NCBI RefSeq assembly: GCF_004099695.1
Contig: NZ_SCHL01000025.1
Coordinates: 1-40,003, forward strand
Direction: 5' to 3'
Source of the DNA: Methanosarcina sp. MSH10X1
Lineage (GTDB): Archaea; Halobacteriota; Methanosarcinia; Methanosarcinales; Methanosarcinaceae
DNA length: 40,003 nt
Shown here piece by piece: positions 32,403 through 40,003 of this stretch. Position numbers and translations under genes: made by a program. How positions within the stretch are numbered: position 1 is the stretch's first letter; each line of letters begins with the position of its first letter. The notes beneath the pieces are model-generated. The model was given only the letters and a program-made list of their open reading frames with translations. It was not told where the DNA came from and did not search any database.

Positions 32403-33809
32403 TCAGATCGGAGACATTTTATCGGCAATCTCTGAGCCTGTACCTGCTTTTAAAGAATCTTTGCGTTCTTTGAAGATTCTGTATATCCTGAAAAGCAGGA
32501 ATCCGGAAAGCATAAAAGCCAGTAAATCCGCAACCGGAAAAGCCGCCCAGACTCCATCCAGTTTGTAAAAACGGGGAAGGAAAATAACAGCAGGGATAAG
32601 AAAGAGAAGCTGCCGGCTAACGGAGAGAAGGAAAGCAGGTCTGGCTTTTCCCAGGGCCTGGAATAGGGTTGTTGTGATCACATTCAGGCCCACCAGGGGC
32701 ATCCCCAGAAGCATGATAATTATAGCATTTTTCCCAAGCTCCAGATATTGCGGGTCTGAACTGAACAGTTCCAGAAGTTGTTCCCTGAAGAAGAGAATGA
32801 TAAGCAGACCAAGAAACCCGATAGTTGTTGTCACTGCAAGCGATAATTTTACGGCTTCGGCTATCCTTCCATACTTCTTTGCTCCGTAGTTATACCCTAC
32901 AATCGGTTGCAGACCAAAGGCCATGCCCAGAAGGGACATGAAAATGAAGGAGTTAATCCTCATTATTACACCAAACACGGCAATTGCGGCGTCTCCCCCA
33001 TAAGTTGCAAGTGCATTATAAACGAAAATCATCATGACACTGTTCGAGCACTGCATTACAAAAGACCCGATACCGATAGACCCGATTTCCTTAATAACGT
33101 TCAGATCGGGTTTCAGGGTTTCCGACCTGAGATGTACAGCTCCTTTTCCTCTCAGGTAGTATAGCAGGAGCCAGACCGAGGCAACAGCCTGGGACAGTAC
33201 AGTTGCAATTGCAGCACCCTTCACACCCATTCCGAAGCCAAACATAAAAAGCGGGTCAAGGAAAATATTAAGACCGCCTCCTACCAGCATGGCATTCATC
33301 GCAAGACGGGCGTTTCCTTCAGACCGGACAATATGCTGGACAGCCACTCCAAAGACAAAAGTAGTCCCTCCTGCGATTATAATATTAAGATAATCTCTGG
33401 CATAGGGCAGGACGCCTGCAGTTGCTCCGAAAACCTTCAAAATCAGGTCAAGATAATAAAGACAGGGAACGGCTATAAGAACGCTTAAGATTAAACTCAG
33501 GGAAAAAACATTTCCAAGTACTTTTTCGGCTTTTTCATTCTCTCGTGCTCCAAGGGCACGTGAAATTATAGAAGAGCCCCCTGTGCCGAGTACGATTCCG
33601 AAAGCTATGATCATCATCTGAATTGGAAAAGCTATCGAGAGCCCGCCTATTGCCTGAACACTATCTGCACCATATGCCATTCCCACAAACAGGGTATCTA
33701 TAACATTATAAAGAGCCTGTACCAGCATTCCAATAACAATAGGAGCTGAAAGCTTAAACAGAAGCTTCGTTATGCTCTCCTTACCAAGAAAATCACTTTT
33801 TTCATGCAT
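32403..33809 (-). CDS. MATE-family multidrug/cation exporter
   Basis: The 468-residue protein has about 12 membrane helices in two related halves. Typical MATE landmarks are SAPIVIGMLVQALYNVIDTL and FVGMAYG in the first half, ALGARENEKAEKVLG at the first loop, and VFGVIMRINSFIFMSLLGMA and QPIVGYNYGAKKYGRI in the second half. It resembles MepA-like proteins that export drugs or dyes by Na+ or H+ antiport; the substrate here is unknown. It starts 38 bases after the stop of the MarR gene, so the regulator and pump form an operon. The start is ATG at 33809. Confidence 0.9.
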   Translation of the reverse strand: MHEKSDFLGKESITKLLFKLSAPIVIGMLVQALYNVIDTLFVGMAYGADSVQAIGGLSIAFPIQMMIIAFGIVLGTGGSSIISRALGARENEKAEKVLGNVFSLSLILSVLIAVPCLYYLDLILKVFGATAGVLPYARDYLNIIIAGGTTFVFGVAVQHIVRSEGNARLAMNAMLVGGGLNIFLDPLFMFGFGMGVKGAAIATVLSQAVASVWLLLYYLRGKGAVHLRSETLKPDLNVIKEIGSIGIGSFVMQCSNSVMMIFVYNALATYGGDAAIAVFGVIMRINSFIFMSLLGMAFGLQPIVGYNYGAKKYGRIAEAVKLSLAVTTTIGFLGLLIILFFREQLLELFSSDPQYLELGKNAIIIMLLGMPLVGLNVITTTLFQALGKARPAFLLSVSRQLLFLIPAVIFLPRFYKLDGVWAAFPVADLLAFMLSGFLLFRIYRIFKERKDSLKAGTGSEIADKMSPI

Positions 33810-33847
33810 TTTTTCTTCTCTGCAGTTTTACTCTATATTATTCGTTT

Positions 33848-34327
33848 TTACTCCATTGCACCTGGCCTGTCAGGTGGGAGCTCGATACAGGGCTCAAAAA
33901 GTTTGATTGCAGCTTTATGAATGAGCAGCCTTAAAATTTCTATTTCTTCCTGTGTAAAATCCGAGAAGAGTATATCCATAAAAGAAATCAATTTTTCAAG
34001 GATGGAGTCTCTCATCTCGTTTCCTTTCCCGGTAAGGTAGACCCTGTAAGCTCGAAGATCACTCTCATCCCTTTGCCTGTATACGTAACCTTCTTTTTCC
34101 AGGCTCTGGATTGCTCTGGTACTTGTCGCTTTGCTCACTTTCAGGCTTTTTGCAAGCGTTTCCTGGGAGACCCCGTCTCTGTGATATAAAACCAGTAAAA
34201 ACTCGAACTGTCCGCTTCCGACCCCGTAAGCTTCGAGTTCCTTTGCCATGTAAGCCAGGTGGCTCCGGTAGATGTGGGCAATCGGACCTAAAATTTCCCT
34301 TGGGCCTATTTCTTCTGGTTTTTCCAT
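33848..34327 (-). CDS. MarR-family transcription regulator
   Basis: The 159-residue protein is a winged-helix dimer. The pattern is visible: helix FEFLLVLYHRDGVSQETLAK, recognition helix SLKVSKATSTRAIQSLEKEG, wing YVYRQRDESDLRAYRVYLTG. MarR proteins usually repress adjacent transporter genes and release DNA on binding a phenolic or toxic ligand, so it probably regulates its own operon with the MATE pump. It is the first gene of that operon. The sequence just upstream carries ATGAACCGGATAGG, which recurs upstream of the RamA gene at 37807. Confidence 0.9.
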   Translation of the reverse strand: MEKPEEIGPREILGPIAHIYRSHLAYMAKELEAYGVGSGQFEFLLVLYHRDGVSQETLAKSLKVSKATSTRAIQSLEKEGYVYRQRDESDLRAYRVYLTGKGNEMRDSILEKLISFMDILFSDFTQEEIEILRLLIHKAAIKLFEPCIELPPDRPGAME

Positions 34328-34756
34328 AATTTATCCTTCACATTAATGAACCGGATAGGCTTATTTTTAAATAAAGAAAATTTATGAGATCGTTAAGTCT
34401 GAAATTAATCTGGCTTCTGATAAGAGTGAGAGGTATATAATAGTTGCGAATGAAACTAAATTCGATGTCAGATAACCAGCTACCTTATGAAAATAAGCAT
34501 ATGAAAACTAATCCGATTTCACACCGAATCTTATTAGTGCGTTGTCCTGCGGGAATCCTTAAAGCGCCCACGTTTTATAAAAACTCATAAACCAGATTCA
34601 TAGACCAGATTAGTTTCAATCTTATGGGATCAAAAAACCTGCAAATTCTGGTTATTTAAAGATATAAGGTCTGGAGCGGATTTAAATTCATAGATTCTAA
34701 AGATATATTTTAGTTACATTGGAAACTAAAAAATATGCAAATCGCAAAAGAGGAGA

Positions 34757-35047
34757 TTACTCTATTTCCTGAAGGGCGTCTCCCCCCGCCAGGGGAATTT
34801 GCAGAAGATTCTTTGCTGCGGTTAAGGAATTTGCTCCGATGGAATATGGCGGGCTCTTCGCGGCTATGGAGCAGCCAAACCAGTTGACGGAAAGCGCTGT
34901 TGCCACTGGATAAACGCCAGCCAGCACAGAGATTGAGATTACGGATTTAGTCGTAAGGTATGCTCAGTAAGTCAGGCTAAACCATACAAAATCAGTAGTG
35001 GTAATAGCAATAAGAGCCGCTCCTAAAAGCCGAGAAAACGTTTTCAT
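34757..35047 (-). pseudogene. Degraded membrane-protein-like frame in a GC-richer island
   Basis: From ATG 35047 the minus strand reads MKTFSRLLGAALIAITTTDF, then VWFSLTY, a TGA stop, and in the same frame AYLTTKSVISISVLAGVYPV and SIGANSLTAAKNLLQIPLAG, ending at a TAA at 34757. The hydrophobic start looks like a signal or membrane segment, and the single stop suggests recent decay. A second frame (35044-35238, GLRIKTHVLPGRSTGMAVGR) ends with TGA overlapping that ATG. Neither is recognised. The island (about 34780-35250) has higher GC than its flanks, which are AT-rich and empty (34328-34756). Confidence 0.4.
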
Positions 35048-35287
35048 TTGCAATATTCCCTGTATTTACCGTTGATGGGGACTGCGAGATAGCCTAAACG
35101 CGCGGTTGATATAGCATTCGATTCAGCTCCGCGCCGCCCGACAGCCATCCCGGTACTTCTGCCTGGTAAAACATGGGTTTTTATCCTCAGACCAGCGTTA
35201 TGGTTCAACTCAATTGCAGTCCTGGGGTAAAACGGCAATAGTATTCATCTTTACCAGAAGATCGGGATTTGCCAATCCCGATACAAA

Positions 35288-35449
35288 CTACACATTCAGC
35301 TTTACGGCGTGTTTTAATTCGGTGTCACCGGCTCTCAGCAAGGCTTTTATGTGATGCCGGACCTGGCAAAGCTTTTTTTTCTTCCTCGCCTCAAGGATTT
35401 CCTGGAGGTTCATGTTTGGAATGTATGAGGAGAAATTCGTTTCACTCAT
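35288..35449 (-). CDS. Small helical protein, 53 residues
   Basis: A frame from ATG 35449 encodes MSETNFSSYIPNMNLQEILE, then ARKKKKLCQVRHHIKALLRA and GDTELKHAVKLNV. It is helical and basic with no membrane segment. SD support is weak (GATGAAG). It may be a real small protein or the N-terminus of a decayed gene, since the next 240 bases contain broken frames. A longer plus-strand frame across it lacks an SD and reads less like protein. Confidence 0.35.
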   Translation of the reverse strand: MSETNFSSYIPNMNLQEILEARKKKKLCQVRHHIKALLRAGDTELKHAVKLNV

Positions 35450-35650
35450 TTTATTTCTTCATCTTAGTCTTTGCTTTTAATGCTCAAAGCCAGAGGTAAT
35501 TGCTGCTAATTACCGTGATTACTGTTTTTCCAGTCCTTAGCGGTCTGCTTAAAAGCTCTTAATATTTCTTAAAAATTGAATCTGGAGGGTGTACTTCTGT
35601 TTAAGAGCCCTGATAATAGATCCACTATCTGGAATAAGCAATATAAGCCT

Positions 35651-36034
35651 TTAATTTGCGCTCTCATTTAGAAGGACCCTGGTATTTTTAAGAAGGGATA
35701 CTTTTAGAAGCTTTGGTTCTGCATGCTCTTTTTTTGAAAGTTCATTTTCTATACTGCATACATTGAATACTGCATCAGGAATCAGGCATTTTCTGGTACA
35801 GTCAAGAGCACATTCCTTGGTGCACTCAAAGGAACAGTTAATTTGTCTTTCCATCTCCAGGGTTATATTATTCTGATTATCTGGAAGTTCCTGAAGAGGA
35901 AACTCCAGAAAGGTGAATTCTCTGAATTTTTCACATGGACTATCAATTTCTATGAAGATCCTATCTCCCTCAGTCCTCCCCGTTACTGTATGGCTTAAAC
36001 CACAGATTCTGGAAGATACGCTGATTTTTGTCAT
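35651..36034 (-). CDS. Cys-containing protein next to the RamA gene
   Basis: The 127-residue soluble protein starts at ATG 36034 behind GGTGGG. Its first half (SVSSRICGLSHTVTGRTEGD, RIFIEIDSPCEKFREF) reads as beta strands. The second half has a dense Cys cluster, INCSFECTKECALDCTRKCL, with a C-X3-C-X3-C-X3-C-X3-C spacing that could hold a metal or cluster on one helical face. It follows the RamA-like gene by 43 bases, so it probably belongs to the same operon and may serve corrinoid activation or metal delivery. No named function can be given. Confidence 0.7.
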   Translation of the reverse strand: MTKISVSSRICGLSHTVTGRTEGDRIFIEIDSPCEKFREFTFLEFPLQELPDNQNNITLEMERQINCSFECTKECALDCTRKCLIPDAVFNVCSIENELSKKEHAEPKLLKVSLLKNTRVLLNESAN

Positions 36035-36077
36035 TATTGAAGACCCACCGGTAATACATAGTTCTAGAAGTTTTTTA

Positions 36078-37742
36078 TCAGTAAATTCCGCCTTTTACGC
36101 AGTCTCTCTGAAATCCGTTTATGCTCAGGGCTGCAATATCCTTGAAGTCTATCGCATTTACCGGGCAAGCCCGCACACAGCGCCTACAGCTCGTTCCGAG
36201 GCAGTCCTGGGTACTGCAGCTTACAAAGGGTCTTCCTTCTTTCTCAACGGTCATAAGGGCATTCTCCGGGCACTCTTCATTGCAGCGTTTGCAGTGAAGG
36301 CAGCCTTCAACAGGGACTTCAAGGGTTATTCCTACGTCTTCTACAATCTCTACCGGAACGTTGCCTGTTTCTTCTATATCCCTGGATGCCCTTTTTTCCA
36401 TAACGGTATTTTCTATGGGCTCCGGGAAAGGCGGATACTTATACATTTTCATGAACTTTTTGTACAGTTTCATGCTCATGCCTTCGGTCCAGTAGGAAAG
36501 CTCGCAGGTATAGATATTCTTGAAGGTCTCGCTGGTCGCCATCATAAGGTGATCAGCCTTTATATTTCCGGCAAGAGCGATAACTTCGTCAAGCCGGGAT
36601 TCATCCAGGAGAAGCTCCCTCGCAAGCGCTATGGAAGTATTTCCAAACTGAACGACTTTATTTGAGAAATCCGGGCAGGAGCCTATTCTCCTGGCTTTTC
36701 TGCAATCTACGTATGTTCCAGATGCTCCAGACATATAGACGTTTTCGAGTTCCTCGAAAGAGACCCCTGCCTCCAGCAGGAGAGTTAGCTGTGCTGCACG
36801 AATTGCCCCTATCGCTTTTCCGGCTTCCGAGATATCTTCACCGGTGATCTCAATGAAATCTCCCAGGATAAGCTTTCCATTGGGCAGTTTAGGCGGCTGC
36901 TCCATCAAACCTGTTTCCATGGCAATGGCAATAGCCGCAATTACGCCTGTGCCTGTAATTCCCACGGCTTTTATTTCACCTTTCTCAAGGATTTCCCCGG
37001 TGACCGGGTTTACAAGATGTCCTTTTTTCCCTTCCATCTTTTCATCCAGGACAGTAAGCCGCCAGTATTCCCCTTCCGGGTTTACATCCGAAATAGCACC
37101 CGGGCTTGCGATCATTCCGCAGCTTATTCCCTGTCCCTCTATGGCGGGTCCTGCAGCAGCACTGCCTGTAATAATCCTGTCCCCTACTTTTATTGCCATC
37201 TCCGCATTTGTGCCGTAGTCCGTAACAATAGAAACATCTTTCTGGTTCAGGAAATTGGTTTCTATCATCATTGCCAGGGCATCAGCTCCGATTTCGTGGG
37301 CAATTGCAGGAGGCACAGTGATCTCACAGTTTGGAAGGTCAAGAACGCCTTTGAAGAGTTCATTTGCCGGAAAGATCCTTGCACTTCGGTCCACGTTCTC
37401 TACTCCAAGCCTTCGCTGCATGTTTTTTCCGGCAAAGGCGAGGTCCCGGATTTCCGAGTTCTGGAAGAGAGAAAGCTGGATAGGGTTTCCGCAAACCACG
37501 ATTTTCCGGATACAGGAGGGTTCGACGTCAAGAGTTTCGATTATCTTCCTCACGGCATCCAGTATGATATTATTTGCAACATCTCCCCCTATTTCCAGGG
37601 CAAAGTTCAGGTGATCGATAACATTGCCTCCAGGAAGAGGATGTCTCATTGTCATTGCAGTTTTTATGACTTTTCTTGTCTTCAGGTCTATAAGCTGCGC
37701 TCTAAAGCCGCTTGTTCCAAGGTCAAGTGCGATCCCATACAT
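36078..37742 (-). CDS. RamA-like corrinoid activation protein (ASKHA ATPase plus ferredoxin)
   Basis: In methylamine and methanol methanogenesis, RamA uses ATP to reduce the Co(II) corrinoid of methyltransferase proteins back to Co(I). This 554-residue protein has the same plan: an ASKHA-type domain from YGIALDLGTSGFRAQLIDL, through DYGTNAEMAIKVGD and GITGTGVIAAIAIA to the MSGASGTYVDCRKA block, and a C-terminal pair of [4Fe-4S] sites (CLHCKRCNEECPENAL and CLGTSCRRCVRACPVNAI). Start is ATG 37742, eight bases after GGAG; a GTG nine bases earlier overlaps the SD. The methyltransferase gene lies upstream on the same strand. Several paralogues usually exist per genome, so the exact partner is uncertain. 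Confidence 0.92.
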   Translation of the reverse strand: MYGIALDLGTSGFRAQLIDLKTRKVIKTAMTMRHPLPGGNVIDHLNFALEIGGDVANNIILDAVRKIIETLDVEPSCIRKIVVCGNPIQLSLFQNSEIRDLAFAGKNMQRRLGVENVDRSARIFPANELFKGVLDLPNCEITVPPAIAHEIGADALAMMIETNFLNQKDVSIVTDYGTNAEMAIKVGDRIITGSAAAGPAIEGQGISCGMIASPGAISDVNPEGEYWRLTVLDEKMEGKKGHLVNPVTGEILEKGEIKAVGITGTGVIAAIAIAMETGLMEQPPKLPNGKLILGDFIEITGEDISEAGKAIGAIRAAQLTLLLEAGVSFEELENVYMSGASGTYVDCRKARRIGSCPDFSNKVVQFGNTSIALARELLLDESRLDEVIALAGNIKADHLMMATSETFKNIYTCELSYWTEGMSMKLYKKFMKMYKYPPFPEPIENTVMEKRASRDIEETGNVPVEIVEDVGITLEVPVEGCLHCKRCNEECPENALMTVEKEGRPFVSCSTQDCLGTSCRRCVRACPVNAIDFKDIAALSINGFQRDCVKGGIY

Positions 37743-37785
37743 TATTCTCACTCCACACAGGTTTGAAAATCAAAAATTATTGGAG

Positions 37786-37820
37786 CCTATCCGCTATCAG
37801 ATTTTTATGAACCGGATAGG
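37786..37820. promoter_or_regulatory. Inverted repeat in the leader of the RamA-like gene
   Basis: CCTATCCG (37786-37793) and CGGATAGG (37813-37820) form a perfect 8-base inverted repeat with 19 bases between. It lies 43 bases upstream of the start, probably within the leader because a TATA-like run (AATTATAAAAG) lies near 37870. The second arm sits in ATGAACCGGATAGG, also found upstream of the MarR gene. It could be an operator or an mRNA hairpin. Confidence 0.4.
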
Positions 37821-37929
37821 ATTTCAATCAGTGAAATGAGCTGCGCAGCGTTTTCACATCGATTAATCCTTTTATAATTTAATTTAGACGTAAAAATATA
37901 TAACATAATTTGGGGTATATTGCGGAGGG

Positions 37930-38070
37930 TTTTTATTTTCGATGGGGCGTTGATTTTTGGAAGGGCATTGATTTTGGAAAGAGTATTGATTTTCGATAGA
38001 GCATTGATTTTGTGGAGAATTGATTTTTCAGGGGCATTGATTCTGTAGAGATTAATTCATAATCACGGAT
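37930..38070. repeat. Degenerate tandem repeat, about 20-base unit
   Basis: A motif of the form GGGCATTGATTTT-GGA recurs six to seven times with drift (for example AAGGGCATTGATTTTGGAAA, AGAGCATTGATTTT, AGGGGCATTGATTCT). It fills the gap between the methyltransferase and RamA-like genes. No gene is seen in 37821-38216. Confidence 0.75.
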
Positions 38071-38216
38071 TCTGTGAAGAATTGATCCTGTAGAGAACAA
38101 AGTTGAGAAGGGGAAAACAGAACAGAAAGGATAAAAAGTGATAACAGAGAGGATAAAGCCTGTAGTATCGGCAGGAATAAAAAGACTAGAATCCTCATTA
38201 AGGGCAGCTAAAAAAA

Positions 38217-39251
38217 TCAGTTACTATAAAACTCATCTCTGGCATCAACAAGCGCTCTGAGGTTTGAAAGGGGAGTTTTTGGAGCAATCCCGCAGCCAGG
38301 AGCAAGTATGTCAATTCCCCCTTCCAGGCATTCCTTTGCCTTATTTTTTACTTCCTCGCAGGTTCCTGTAAGCATAACACCTGATGAGGAAAGATTTCCT
38401 ATAAGGCTTACTTTTTTCCCGACAAGCTTTTTTGCAGCAGGCAAATCAGTTACCTTTTCTTCTATGCTGATTCCGTTAAATCCGCATTCAGAGAGGGTTT
38501 TGAGGATCGATGTGGAATTGCCACAGATGTGTATAAGCTTCATTCCTTTTCCGGCCCTGCAGAAGTTTTCATATTCGGGTTTTATCAGGGAAGCCAGATG
38601 CTTCGGGTCCAGCATGTCAGGTCCTGCTATCCCGTCAACTATGCAAACCGCATCTGCTCCGGCTTCGGACAGCACAGCCGAATATTCCGAACAGGCAGCC
38701 CCTGTAACCTCAAGACATCGCCGGAGCAATTCGGGTTTTCTCAGTACCCAGGTAAGAAAGTTATATGTCCCAAGCAGCCTTGAAGCCAGAGAAGCAGGTC
38801 CTTCAATTCCTGCTATAAGAGGGATTTCTTCTCCTGCCCTTTCTCTGAGAATAGAGGTTACATCAGCAAGGACCGGTATTCGCCCTCTTTCCGCGAGGTC
38901 TGAAGGAAGCTCCAGAGTCTCTGCCATTTCCGCAAAAGGCTGAGACCCTGGAAAAGGCTGGACATCATACCTTCCCGGGTTGATGCTGCACCCCATAGCT
39001 TCCGAAAGCACGGTGAGACAGAAAGGATAGCGTATAGCTTCAAGCCCTGCAAATTTATGGGCTGCAAGGGCAAGATTTGCCATCTTCTCAGCATTAAAAT
39101 TAGCTTCAGGCCAGGCTGCCCCACTTTTTTCCATAAGCTCTAAAGTGCCGGTCTGAGTTACCGAAAGTGCAGGTACCATATCCACAGCTTTGCCTTTCAG
39201 GGCATTCAGGAAACGATCTTTCAGGTCGGAATCTTTCATAAAATCTGCCAT
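38217..39251 (-). CDS. Methylcobamide:CoM methyltransferase (MtaA/MtbA family)
   Basis: A zinc enzyme of the uroporphyrinogen-decarboxylase fold that moves the methyl group from a methylated corrinoid protein to coenzyme M. The protein has about 344 residues, as usual. The start matches the family (DLKDRFLNALKGKAVDMVPA), and the zinc ligands are visible as His and Cys in LIHICGNS and Cys in LAPGCGIAP. Other landmarks are GIEGPASLASRLLG and DAVCIVDGIAGPDMLDPKHL. Start is taken as ATG 39251; ATG twelve bases on is possible. No corrinoid protein or substrate-specific methyltransferase adjoins, so it may serve methanol, methylamine or methylthiol systems encoded elsewhere. The RamA-like gene lies downstream on the same strand. 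Confidence 0.9.
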   Translation of the reverse strand: MADFMKDSDLKDRFLNALKGKAVDMVPALSVTQTGTLELMEKSGAAWPEANFNAEKMANLALAAHKFAGLEAIRYPFCLTVLSEAMGCSINPGRYDVQPFPGSQPFAEMAETLELPSDLAERGRIPVLADVTSILRERAGEEIPLIAGIEGPASLASRLLGTYNFLTWVLRKPELLRRCLEVTGAACSEYSAVLSEAGADAVCIVDGIAGPDMLDPKHLASLIKPEYENFCRAGKGMKLIHICGNSTSILKTLSECGFNGISIEEKVTDLPAAKKLVGKKVSLIGNLSSSGVMLTGTCEEVKNKAKECLEGGIDILAPGCGIAPKTPLSNLRALVDARDEFYSN

Positions 39252-39475
39252 CAAGAGCCTGTTACTACATTGGAAAACTTATTTATTACATATTATGTTT
39301 TTCTAATTATTTGATAATAATTTATAGAGTTAAAAGTTGAAAACTCCTTAGTAAATGATTTTCTACGGATTATTTGCTACTGAATGAACAGTTTTCATCA
39401 TCAAAAGCCAGAGCATGCTGGATTTTTGATAAATTTTCTTAAAATTTTGCGGTCAAACTTTCCAGGAAGTTTATA

Positions 39476-39521
39476 GTATACCTCATTTTCGACCATAGAG
39501 GTAGGCAGTCATGAGGTATAC
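39476..39521. promoter_or_regulatory. Perfect 10-base inverted repeat, function unknown
   Basis: GTATACCTCA (39476-39485) and TGAGGTATAC (39512-39521) are perfect inverted copies with 26 bases between. GAGGT recurs four times in the next 30 bases. No T-run follows, so an operator or structured leader is more likely than a terminator. Confidence 0.4.
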
Positions 39522-39805
39522 CGAGGTTACGGAGGTTTTCAATACCTGCGGCTTTTTCAGCCTCAAAATGGCAAATAAGCCTGAAAACCGCTGTTCTCCT
39601 ATTTTCTGGCTCATATTCCTCCAGTCTGGAAACCTGGGACTAAATATTGAGCTGTCTTTTTCTGCAGATTTGAACTTTACTTCTCAGGAGGCATATAAAA
39701 ATGGCAAATCTGTGCCTTTCTGAGAAGTGTTGCAGGTTTTACGTGTTTTTTTGGAGGTAGATAACAATGCTTTTGAGAGGGATATGCATTGCCATCAGCG
39801 TGAAA
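39522..39805. other. Gap with two strong SDs before very short frames
   Basis: The plus strand carries CAGGAGGCATATAAAAATGG (39687-39706), opening a 19-codon frame MANLCLSEKCCRFYVFFWR, and then GGAGGTAGATAACAATG at 39752-39768, whose frame runs over the chaperonin gene in antisense. A 70-codon frame from ATG 39511 has no good SD. None is called as a gene. They may be relics or leader peptides. Confidence 0.3.
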
Positions 39806-40003
39806 TCATTTTTTCGGTATAATTTCATCTATCCTGAGCACGTTTCTTGCAGTTTCCGTGCCCGCGATTATTGCAAGTTTTTTAACTGCTGCCGAATCGT
39901 ATACTTCCGGCCCTTTCTCGGTAACTTTTCCTGAGATGGATATCCTGGCTTCGATTCCTCTTGAATATGCATTTCTCATCTGCACCAGGGCATCGACTGA
40001 GTT
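39806..40003 (-). CDS. Group II chaperonin (thermosome) subunit, C-terminal part only
   Basis: The last 65 residues of a gene that continues beyond the window edge. They read SVDALVQMRNAYSRGIEARI, then SISGKVTEKGPEVYDSAAVK and a closing NVLRIDEIIPK. The end of the thermosome family has the same order: VD.LV..R, a variable strand, a G-x-V block, IEPL/S-type helix, then A...LRIDD.I. Here the usual EP and DD are replaced (VYDSAAVKK, RIDEII), so this is a divergent subunit, as in the multi-subunit Methanosarcina thermosomes. Group II chaperonins fold proteins in the cytoplasm in an ATP-driven cage. The N-terminal ATPase part is not visible here. Confidence 0.75.
   Translation of the reverse strand, partial: NSVDALVQMRNAYSRGIEARISISGKVTEKGPEVYDSAAVKKLAIIAGTETARNVLRIDEIIPKK

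Noticed and set aside
39511-39723. 70-codon plus-strand frame
   Set aside because: It starts inside an inverted repeat without an SD and shows no recognisable domain, though the DNA around it is curious.

Overview
The window looks like the chromosome of a methanogenic archaeon of the genus Methanosarcina. The evidence is two tandem genes for a methanogenesis marker 8 (DUF2099) protein, a RamA-type corrinoid activator beside an MtaA/MtbA-type methylcobamide:coenzyme M methyltransferase, and the end of a group II chaperonin. Shine-Dalgarno (SD) sites are mostly GGGGGA or GGAGG, promoters are TATA-type, and the long intergenic stretches are AT-rich and full of short tandem repeats. These calls rest on motif recognition by eye; no database search was run.

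Layout. 1-3.6 kb: a Y-family DNA polymerase (minus), a two-gene operon (ATP10-like thioredoxin fold, then a membrane-anchored sorbosone-dehydrogenase-like propeller) and a small ferritin-like protein. 3.7-4.9 kb: an inositol-1-phosphate synthase whose reading frame has no normal start codon. 4.9-9.5 kb: a tandem repeat, a DUF1294 protein, two tandem trypsin-fold paralogues plus a fragment of a third, a secreted PKD protein, an ICMT-like methyltransferase and a DUF3795 protein. 9.7-15.5 kb: secreted and lipoprotein genes, small proteins and decayed DNA. This stretch includes a broken gene I read as Cas1-like; fragments of the same tail recur at 6.5 and 11.25 kb. 15.9-20 kb: a phenylacetate-CoA-ligase-like enzyme, a 46-residue zinc-ribbon protein, a strong structured-RNA candidate and a large secreted protein. 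20.4-23.3 kb: a probable remnant of a NACHT/STAND-type protein, the DUF2099 pair and a tiny basic protein. 23.6-26.4 kb: a two-TM potassium channel and an ABC exporter operon. 26.7-32.3 kb: a coiled-coil protein divergent from a RavA-like AAA+ ATPase and a ViaA-like VWA protein. 32.4-34.3 kb: a MarR regulator with a MATE exporter. 34.3-35.6 kb: decayed DNA. 35.6-39.3 kb: a Cys-rich protein, RamA and the methyltransferase. The window ends inside a chaperonin gene.

How genes work together. The methyltransferase and the RamA-like protein plausibly serve one methyl-transfer system: one moves methyl groups from a corrinoid protein to coenzyme M, the other reductively reactivates the corrinoid. The MarR protein probably controls the MATE pump. 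The AAA+ and VWA proteins form a MoxR/VWA chaperone-like pair, with the divergent coiled-coil protein a possible third partner. The ABC ATPase and permease form one transporter with a palindromic operator candidate upstream.

The most unusual observations are: (i) at least four genes whose frames extend, with coding character, upstream of the first AUG/GUG/UUG or lack one, two of them with strong SD sites spaced for CTG starts; (ii) a candidate structured RNA at about 17.65-17.81 kb with two hairpins that both present a TGGGGG loop, plus an internal CCTCCT; (iii) dispersed decayed copies of a Cas1-like C-terminal tail without any CRISPR array; (iv) a C2H2 zinc-finger-like motif inside the RavA-like ATPase; (v) a trypsin-fold paralogue that has lost its catalytic Asp.
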